Positions 58,779 to 64,000 of a DNA stretch of 64,000 bases are shown piece by piece; within the stretch, counting starts at the first letter, position 1, and the number at the start of each line of letters is the position of its first letter. Both the position numbers and the translations under genes were made by a program. The DNA is taken from contig NZ_JAGGPB010000019.1 of the NCBI RefSeq assembly GCF_018614055.1, positions 186,001 through 250,000 on the forward strand, given 5' to 3'. The notes under the pieces are model-generated. The model saw nothing but the letters and a program-made list of their open reading frames with translations, ran no database searches and had not been told where the DNA came from. The DNA comes from Streptomyces sp. ISL-98 (GTDB lineage Bacteria; Actinomycetota; Actinomycetes; Streptomycetales; Streptomycetaceae).

Positions 58779-59472
58779 CGGGACGCTCGCGACGCTGGCA
58801 GCCCTGGACGCGGCAGCGGACCGCACCGTCCGTGTAGGGCTACTGCTGCCCTGGGCCAACGTCGCTGTGGAGACCGAATTGACCCGCCTCGGCCTGCGCC
58901 ACACGGTCTTCCACCACGCGCGGCTCGTCCCCGCGTCCAGGACGACGGCGATCGACGCCTCGTTCTGGCACGGACTGCGTGAAGCATCAGCGCAGGCGCT
59001 GGACTCGTTGTCCCACATTCCGCTAGACGCGGTGCTGCTGGCGTGCACGTCAGCGGGCTTCACCGACGGTCCGCCGCTGCCGAGCGGCATGTTCACCGCC
59101 TTCGACGCCCTTCGGCAGGCTCTCACCGAGGCAGCCGTGCCGCGAGTAGTACTGGTCACGCCCTACCCCTCCCCGGTGACCGAAGCGGAAGCTGCGGCGC
59201 TCGCCGAGGCCGGCATAGAGGTCCTGGCTCAGGCGAGCCTGGGCCTGGCCGACGGCTATCCCGAGGTCACCCCGAATCAGATCCTCGCCCTGGTGGGGCA
59301 GCTACCGCAGGACGCAGTCGGGTCTGCCGAAGCGGTGGTCCTGTCGTGCACCGGATGGCACACCCTGCCGGTGATCACTGAACTGGAGCACCGGTTCGGG
59401 AAGCCGGTGCTCTCGTCCAACCTCGCCATGGCACTTCTGGCCACCCGAGCCCGTGCTGGAGTCGGTTCATGA
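58759..59472 (+). CDS. Asp/Glu-racemase-fold enzyme (maleate isomerase/arylmalonate decarboxylase type)
   Basis: The 237-residue protein shows both catalytic Cys segments of the superfamily: LLACTSAGFTDG (about residue 95) and VVLSCTGWHTLPVI (about 200), plus VLVTPYPSPV. Relatives interconvert maleate and fumarate, racemise amino acids, or decarboxylate malonates. GTG at 58759 overlaps the radical SAM stop by 20 bases; TTG 58762 is an alternative with better spacing from CGGAG. Function in this operon is unclear; it may process a dicarboxylate or amino-acid donor. Confidence 0.88.
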   Translation: MLHPLPDGTLATLAALDAAADRTVRVGLLLPWANVAVETELTRLGLRHTVFHHARLVPASRTTAIDASFWHGLREASAQALDSLSHIPLDAVLLACTSAGFTDGPPLPSGMFTAFDALRQALTEAAVPRVVLVTPYPSPVTEAEAAALAEAGIEVLAQASLGLADGYPEVTPNQILALVGQLPQDAVGSAEAVVLSCTGWHTLPVITELEHRFGKPVLSSNLAMALLATRARAGVGS

Positions 59473-60293
59473 CGATCGAACGTGTAAAGGCGAAGCCGCT
59501 TGAGGTCCGGCGTGTCCACCGGCTGGTCGCCCTCGCCGCTGGCCTGCCGGACGTGCAGGCCGAGGTGGAGGCCAATCACGACGAGAACCGGTGGTGGCCC
59601 ACATCGATCAGCGATCCGCGGGTACGGATGCTCGCCGCTGGCTGGTCCACCCGCGTCTCCTATCGAATGGTGGAGACATACGCCCGAGTGATCACATCGG
59701 CGGAAGCCCGTGGCTTCGACAGCCTCGTTGCGGCCACTGACGCCGAACTGGCTGCGCTGGTACGTCCCATCGGTCTGCCGCAGACCCGGATCGACTATCT
59801 GCGCTCCCTCGCCGAGCTTCTCCTTGCCTGGGAGAAGGAGGGGACCGACCCGATTGCGGAGTCCGCCGACTGCGATGCCCTGGTCCTCGACTTCGCCGCG
59901 CGGGTGCGAGGTGCGTCCTACAAGGTCGCCCAGTGCGCACTGCTCACCGCCCGCGGGTATCACTGCGGCATCATCCCGGTGGATTCCGGCATGGTCACCA
60001 AGCTGGCACCCGCACTGGGCCTCGCCCTTCCGTCGGGGGCCGTGGCACACGAACGTATGCGGCACGTCCTTGAGGCGGCCGTGCACGCCCGCTCAGCCGA
60101 GTTCCGCTCGCTGGTCACCGACAACGAGTACCAGGTCACCATCCCCGAGGGGGTGGAGCCGACCTGGTGGGCGCACCTCGTCCTGATCTACTTCAAGCGC
60201 CTGTACCTCAACGGTCCCGCCCCACAGCTCTGCCGCCGGCGACCGGTCTGCTCGAAGGTCGTCGACTGCGCACACCGCACCCGCCGTGCTTGA
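59469..60293 (+). CDS. HhH-GPD protein related to endonuclease III
   Basis: The 274-residue protein follows the endonuclease III pattern: SYRMVETYARVITSAEARGF and PIGLPQTRIDYLRSLAELLL, the helix-hairpin-helix VRGASYKVAQCALL with Lys152 and VDSGMVTKLAPALGL with Asp172. These positions correspond to the catalytic Lys and Asp of the enzyme. The C-terminal cluster has only three Cys (LCRRRPVCSKVVDC, spacing x5, x5) against four in endonuclease III, so any iron-sulphur cluster would be atypical. It may excise or recognise a modified base. ATG at 59469 overlaps the preceding stop. Confidence 0.85.
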   Translation: MTIERVKAKPLEVRRVHRLVALAAGLPDVQAEVEANHDENRWWPTSISDPRVRMLAAGWSTRVSYRMVETYARVITSAEARGFDSLVAATDAELAALVRPIGLPQTRIDYLRSLAELLLAWEKEGTDPIAESADCDALVLDFAARVRGASYKVAQCALLTARGYHCGIIPVDSGMVTKLAPALGLALPSGAVAHERMRHVLEAAVHARSAEFRSLVTDNEYQVTIPEGVEPTWWAHLVLIYFKRLYLNGPAPQLCRRRPVCSKVVDCAHRTRRA

Positions 60294-61128
60294 CCTCCTG
60301 GGGGAGACCGTGGAACGGCTCGACGTGATCGGCAACATCAGCCGGGACATGACCCGCTATCCCGACCACCGTGGTGGATCCCGGCTCGGCGGCGCGGCTC
60401 TGCTCCTGTCCTTGGCGGCGGCAAAGGCCGGCCGCCGGGCGGCCCCGGTCTGCGTTCTCGGAAGCGATCTCGCTCACCTTCCGGAGGCGCCGAGACTGGA
60501 CATGCTCGACTGGTCGGCACGGATCCAGGTCGACGGCATGTCCACCACCTTCGACTTGGAGTACGACCTGCAAGGCGAGCTGGTGGTGGTAGGCACGGAC
60601 TACGGCGTGGCCGAGGGCCTGACCGAGCATGCGCTCAGGCATGTGGACCAGCACCCGCGCGGCACCTACCACGTCTGCTGCCGCCGCCCGCTGGACGTGG
60701 CGGCAGTGCTCGGCCGACTCGCGGGGAACGCGACCGACTTCAGCGTGGACTTCTTCCTGCCGAGCGCGGAAGCGATGATCCGCGCTGCCGCCTGCTGGCT
60801 GCCGAAGGCGACCACCCTGTTCGTCAACGCTGCCGAGTACCGACTACTGGAGCAAGTGATCGACTGCGGCACGCTCCCGGAGGTGGTCGTCACCGATGGC
60901 CCCCGGGCCGTAGTGGTTCGCCGCTTCGGGCGTCAGGTCGCCTCCGCCGTTCCGCCGCCGCATCCTCCGCGCGAGGTCTCCGGCGCTGGAGACACCTTGG
61001 CCGGGACCTTTCTGGCCCATCGTTCGCAGGGCGCGACAACCGCCCAGGCGCTAGCAGAGGCGACAGCAGCCGCAGCCAGGTACGTCGCGGCCCCGTCCCT
61101 TCCGATCCCCGCGCCCCGACGCAACTGA
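60286..61128 (+). CDS. PfkB-family carbohydrate or nucleoside kinase
   Basis: The 280-residue protein has both PfkB signatures: an early RLGGAALLLSLAAAKAG and the catalytic EVSGAGDTLAGTFLAH near the C-terminus. VVTDGPRAVVVRRFG is the nucleotide-binding strand. Substrates include ribose, adenosine and other nucleosides. GTG at 60286 overlaps the previous stop, but GTG 60310, just ahead of ERLDVIGNISRDM and behind GGGGGAG, is an equally likely start. The family match suggests sugar- or nucleoside-phosphate formation in the pathway. Confidence 0.9.
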   Translation: MLDLLGETVERLDVIGNISRDMTRYPDHRGGSRLGGAALLLSLAAAKAGRRAAPVCVLGSDLAHLPEAPRLDMLDWSARIQVDGMSTTFDLEYDLQGELVVVGTDYGVAEGLTEHALRHVDQHPRGTYHVCCRRPLDVAAVLGRLAGNATDFSVDFFLPSAEAMIRAAACWLPKATTLFVNAAEYRLLEQVIDCGTLPEVVVTDGPRAVVVRRFGRQVASAVPPPHPPREVSGAGDTLAGTFLAHRSQGATTAQALAEATAAAARYVAAPSLPIPAPRRN

Positions 61129-61153
61129 CCTACCGACTTGGGGGCCTCTCCCG

Positions 61154-62107
61154 GTGTCCGTCTACGTAGCCCACCGGCTCTTTGCCGCGCATGACCGTGC
61201 TCTCGCCGCCGACCTCGCCGATCGACTCGCCGCGAAGGTCGGTCCCGATCGCGTCTTCCTGCCGTTCTGCGACACCGACGAGGAGGACCTGGTCGCCGAG
61301 GTCAAGGGGCGACGCCTGTTCGAGCTGGACCGCGAACGCCTCGGCCGCCTCGACGCCATGGTTGCCATCCTGCACGGCCCGAGCCTCGACGACGGGGTCT
61401 GCATGGAGATCGGATACGCCGCTGCTTCTGGCGTCCCGGTCATCGTGCTCACCACCGACTTCCAGACCTACTCGCTGACCGAGGCCGGCCCTCGCCTCGA
61501 ATTCCCCGACCCCCTCCTCCAGGCCGTGGCCACGCGCATCGTGCGCGTCACCAAGCTCGGACCACCGACTCTGCCGTCGACTCCGGCCCAGTCACGCTTC
61601 CCGGGCTTCCAAGCACGCAATATGGCCCAGACGAACACAGCACTCGACGCGACCGTCGACGCGCTGCTCGACCTCCCGGATCATGCTCCCCGCCTTGTGG
61701 GGTCGCCTGCGGTGATCGGTGCACCCATTTACGTCGAGGCGTCGCCGTACACGGCATGGGGCCGCGATCACCTGGCCAAAGCCTGTGTGGACGCCGGCCA
61801 CACCGTGGTGGTGTCCCAGCGCTTCACGGCGCCGGACCCAGTGGCAGGGGCCCTGGCTGACCTGACCGCGGTGTGCTCGGCTGCCCGGCTGCTGGCCGAC
61901 GTCTCCGGCCCGGAAACACCGCCGGGAACCGCCCTGCTCATCGGCGCGGCTGTGGCCAGCGGCGTACGAATCGCGGCCTTCCAGCCGCGCCCGACGTTCA
62001 CCCACGCCCATGGCCGCGAGCCCAACTGGCGGAACCTCATGGTCCAGTACGCCGCCCACGCTCACCTCGACAACGGCGACGCCGTCCTGTCCTGGCTGGC
62101 CGCATGA
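61154..62107 (+). CDS. Tandem nucleoside 2-deoxyribosyltransferase-like protein
   Basis: The 317-residue protein contains two copies of the fold. The first (residues 1-150) has VYVAHRLFAAHDRALAADLA and VCMEIGYAAASGVPVIVLTT, where Glu of MEIGY is the expected catalytic residue. The second (about 195-317) starts PIYVEASPYTAWGRDHLAKA and has PPGTALLIGAAVASGVRIAA, where that Glu is replaced by Leu. The second copy is therefore probably inactive, perhaps for substrate binding. Members swap bases on 2-deoxyribose, or hydrolyse deoxynucleotides. GTG at 61154, 25 bases after the kinase gene. Confidence 0.87.
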   Translation: MSVYVAHRLFAAHDRALAADLADRLAAKVGPDRVFLPFCDTDEEDLVAEVKGRRLFELDRERLGRLDAMVAILHGPSLDDGVCMEIGYAAASGVPVIVLTTDFQTYSLTEAGPRLEFPDPLLQAVATRIVRVTKLGPPTLPSTPAQSRFPGFQARNMAQTNTALDATVDALLDLPDHAPRLVGSPAVIGAPIYVEASPYTAWGRDHLAKACVDAGHTVVVSQRFTAPDPVAGALADLTAVCSAARLLADVSGPETPPGTALLIGAAVASGVRIAAFQPRPTFTHAHGREPNWRNLMVQYAAHAHLDNGDAVLSWLAA

Positions 62108-62604
62108 ACCTCGACGAGATCGCCGGCGAGTACCAGACCCTGGTCCTTGAAGGCTGCGACGGAGTCGGCAAGAGCACGCTCGGCGAACGCTTATCAACGG
62201 ACCACGGCTTCGTCGTGGTGCACTCCCCGAAGACCCCCGACCACCTCGACCTGGCCAGCCGCTACAGGAACATCCTCGCCGGGACCGGACGGATCCTCTT
62301 CGACCGGTGCTTCATCAGCGAACTGGTCTACGGCCCCCTGCACCGGGGCCGTTCCCGGATCAACTGGAGCCAAGCGATCGACCTAGCCGAGAGCGTCATC
62401 GAGCGATCCGGCGTGCTCGTTCACCTGACCGCACCACCAGCCGTCATCCGCCAGCGGCTTCTCTTGCGCGACGGCGAGGCGGTCAGTCCGGAGGAGGTCT
62501 CTGCCCTGGTGACGGGGTACGAGAGGGTCTTCTCCACTCTCGCCGACTACACCCGCGTGCTCACCCTCGACACCACAACCCTAGAACTCCCTTCGGCAGG
62601 GTGA
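62104..62604 (+). CDS. dNMP/thymidylate-kinase-like P-loop protein
   Basis: The 166-residue protein has a Walker A GCDGVGKST at residues 17-25 and the RILFDRCFISELVYG segment with the LID-like region HLTAPPAVIRQRLLLRDGEA. It is shorter than thymidylate kinase and similar to phage dNMP kinases. ATG at 62104 overlaps the preceding stop. In this operon it would phosphorylate a (deoxy)nucleotide product. Confidence 0.86.
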   Translation: MNLDEIAGEYQTLVLEGCDGVGKSTLGERLSTDHGFVVVHSPKTPDHLDLASRYRNILAGTGRILFDRCFISELVYGPLHRGRSRINWSQAIDLAESVIERSGVLVHLTAPPAVIRQRLLLRDGEAVSPEEVSALVTGYERVFSTLADYTRVLTLDTTTLELPSAG

Positions 62605-62684
62605 CGGCCTGACGAAGCCAGCGCGCCAGCACACTGCTCCCGCTAGGCTTCGGGAGCACCTGCTGCACCGCCGCCGGAGGAGTC

Positions 62685-62990
62685 TTGGAGATCGGATCCG
62701 CCCAGAAGCTCGCCTGGGAAAACAAGAATCTCAAGGGGTTCAACACCAAGGACGTGGCCTTGGAGTTCGGCCTTCTCACCGCCGAGGTCGGCGAAGCCTT
62801 CACCGCCTGGCGCAAGGGTCTGCCCGACCTCGGGGAGGAGCTGGCCGACGTCTTCCTCTACCTGACGGCCCTGGCCGAGATGAATGGCGTGGACCTCGAC
62901 TCCGAGGTCGCCCGGAAGATCGAGAAGAACACGCGACGTACGTACGAGCGCAACGAGCACGGGGCGCAGATCCGGACGAGCGACGCGTAG
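62685..62990 (+). CDS. MazG-like nucleotide pyrophosphohydrolase
   Basis: The 101-residue protein has the MazG helix pair: FGLLTAEVGEAFTAWRKG with the acidic E-x3-E metal site and GEELADVFLYLTALAEMNGV. Such enzymes hydrolyse NTPs to NMPs and pyrophosphate, often for non-canonical nucleotides. TTG at 62685 stands after CGGAGG. An 80-base gap with TAGGCT at 62644 may contain its own promoter. It ends 41 bases before the terminator at 63032. Confidence 0.9.
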   Translation: MEIGSAQKLAWENKNLKGFNTKDVALEFGLLTAEVGEAFTAWRKGLPDLGEELADVFLYLTALAEMNGVDLDSEVARKIEKNTRRTYERNEHGAQIRTSDA

Positions 62991-63031
62991 GCCTCCCACT
63001 GGTCTGCGACTCTCCGTGTGAGCCTCAACAG

Positions 63032-63065
63032 CGACGGGCCCCCGGCAGGTGCCGGGGGCCCGTCG
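63032..63065. terminator. Intrinsic-type bidirectional terminator
   Basis: A 15-bp perfect stem CGACGGGCCCCCGGC / GCCGGGGGCCCGTCG around the loop AGGT. It separates the rightward nucleotide-enzyme operon from the leftward AlpA-like gene at 63091. Confidence 0.85.
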
Positions 63066-63090
63066 TGTGCGCACCTATAGACGGCCACCT

Positions 63091-63378
63091 CTACGCGGCC
63101 AGGCTATGGCGCTCGCTTCTGCCATCGGCCTGGTCCCCATCACCCTGATGGCGCGCCAGCCCCAGCAATTTCAGCAGGTCGGCCGTCACCACTCGGTAGG
63201 CGTTTCCGAGCCGCAGAACCTTGACCGGGTACTCCCCCTGCTTGGCGAGTCCGTAGCCGGTGGATCGGCCGATCATCAGCGCCCGGTTCGAGGTGTCGAG
63301 GTCGATCACGGCGGGGAGGGCAAGCAGCTCGTCGCCCGTCAGCCCTCGCGCCTCACGGGACGAGTCAGATGCCGTCAT
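63091..63378 (-). CDS. AlpA/excisionase-like helix-turn-helix protein
   Basis: The 95-residue protein has an HTH with LPAVIDLDTSNRALMIGRST, GYGLAKQGEYPVKVLRLGNA and a short wing (YRVVTADLLKLLGL), the layout of excisionase-family and AlpA proteins in Streptomyces. An integrase normally follows such a gene, but here the downstream sequence ends in the terminator. It may be a relic of an integrative element or a plain regulator. Confidence 0.85.
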   Translation of the reverse strand: MTASDSSREARGLTGDELLALPAVIDLDTSNRALMIGRSTGYGLAKQGEYPVKVLRLGNAYRVVTADLLKLLGLARHQGDGDQADGRSERHSLAA

Positions 63379-63470
63379 GATGCCCTCCTAGGGACTTTCT
63401 GGTGTCGTGGTGCCGCCATAGACGTATCACGCAGTTGCGGCAGCGCCTTTTCCGCTCCTAAAGTGTCGCC

Positions 63471-64000
63471 ATGACACCTGATCAATGGCCGACAGCGTTC
63501 ACCGGTCGGATCGCCCAGCGCTTGCGGGACTCGCGCAAGGCCGCCAGCCTCACCATGGCCGAAGTCGCCCAGGGCTGCGCCGACCGCGGCTTGCCAGAGT
63601 TCACCGAGCACTCCATGAAGAACCTGGAATCCGGGCGCAAGACGAGCATCACCGTCGCGGACTTCGTCGTCCTGGCTGACGTCCTGGGCGTCCCGCCAGT
63701 GACTCTCCTCTTCCCGCTCGGTTCCTCAGCCACGGTCGAGGTCCTCCCGGGCCGGGAAGTGTCCACCTGGGACGCCATCGCGTGGTTCACCGGCGAGGCT
63801 CCCTTGGACGAGCCCGCCCCCGAAGGCACCGCCCGGGACGTCCTCGACCTCTTCCGGCACCACGGCAACCTGGTAGCTGGCGCGATGTCCTCCTACGCCC
63901 TGGCCAGGGAAAGGCGACGGGCGGCCAGCACCACCCTGGACCGGACCCGCAGAGCCACCCTCCTGCAGCGCGCCGAGGGCTACGAGGAGCACGCGTACGA
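63471..64000 (+). CDS. XRE-family regulator, truncated by the window end
   Basis: From ATG 63471 the frame stays open to the right edge (176 codons). The N-terminal HTH is clear: RIAQRLRDSRKAASLTMAEV, AQGCADRGLPEF, then KNLESGRKTSITVADFVVLA. It is followed by a region with LLFPLGSSATVEVLPGREVS and a DUF-like C-terminus (TARDVLDLFRHHGNLVAGAM). It diverges from the AlpA-like gene. The end of the protein is outside the window. Confidence 0.85.
   Translation, partial: MTPDQWPTAFTGRIAQRLRDSRKAASLTMAEVAQGCADRGLPEFTEHSMKNLESGRKTSITVADFVVLADVLGVPPVTLLFPLGSSATVEVLPGREVSTWDAIAWFTGEAPLDEPAPEGTARDVLDLFRHHGNLVAGAMSSYALARERRRAASTTLDRTRRATLLQRAEGYEEHAY

Noticed and set aside
63091..63378. AlpA-like gene as proof of a second integrative element
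   Set aside because: No integrase or attachment site was seen beside it within the window.

Overview
The window is high-GC actinobacterial DNA, almost certainly from a Streptomyces or close relative. Third codon positions are strongly G/C. It carries families typical of that genus: XRE/DUF5753 regulator plus DUF397 partner plus HATPase anti-sigma-like protein, WhiB-like protein, DUF317, DUF4913, DUF2637, DUF5999 and an NsdA-like TPR regulator. No rRNA, tRNA or CRISPR array was found.

Region by region. (1) 1-1.9 kb: a DUF397-type regulatory module with a perfect 11-bp inverted-repeat operator. (2) 2.1-12.2 kb: a small type VII (ESX) secretion locus with EccC, EccD, a 758-aa WXG-like helical protein, a 150-aa helical partner and a lipoprotein. 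EccB, EccE, MycP and classical EsxA/EsxB are not in the window. (3) About 12.5-36 kb: an integrated conjugative or mobilisable element. A rightward arm (13.3-28.75 kb) carries a relaxase-like paralogue, a TraG/VirD4 coupling protein, a DnaB-N-domain protein, a DNA cytosine methyltransferase, a RelE-like protein, DUF4913/DUF317 proteins and many small unknowns. A leftward arm (28.8-35.9 kb) carries the real relaxase, MobC, DUF2637 protein, WhiB-like protein, DnaC-like loader and a phage-type replication initiator with iterons inside its gene. The arms meet at a 48-bp perfect palindrome. No integrase is visible, and three large genes (coupling protein, methyltransferase, winged-helix protein) are frameshifted, so the element looks partly decayed.

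(4) 36.3-41 kb: XRE regulators, an ImmA/IrrE metallopeptidase, a polytopic membrane protein and a cytochrome P450. (5) 41.1-52.6 kb: eleven leftward genes, several translationally coupled. They encode a PIG-L deacetylase, a phosphodiester-glycosidase-like protein, three APH-fold kinases, a Gfo/Idh/MocA oxidoreductase, an SsuD-like monooxygenase, an Ldh-type dehydrogenase, an Eis-like acetyltransferase, a MaoC hydratase and a CitE-like lyase. They look like an undescribed small-molecule pathway. (6) 52.7-57 kb: small regulators, an SDR and a TPR regulator. (7) 57.3-63 kb: a tightly overlapping operon of radical SAM enzyme, Asp/Glu-racemase-fold enzyme, endonuclease-III-like HhH-GPD protein, PfkB kinase, tandem nucleoside deoxyribosyltransferase, dNMP-kinase-like protein and MazG-like pyrophosphohydrolase, a candidate modified-nucleotide pathway. 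(8) 63.1-64 kb: an AlpA-like protein and a truncated XRE gene.

Two observations stand out. First, at least nine otherwise unrelated element proteins end in the same kind of roughly 40-residue Ala/Pro/Ser-rich tail with an entry motif like RVxAARSRS and an Arg-x-Arg terminus. This suggests a common tag, possibly a signal for transfer through the coupling protein. Second, the nucleotide-enzyme operon at 57.3-63 kb matches no pathway I know.
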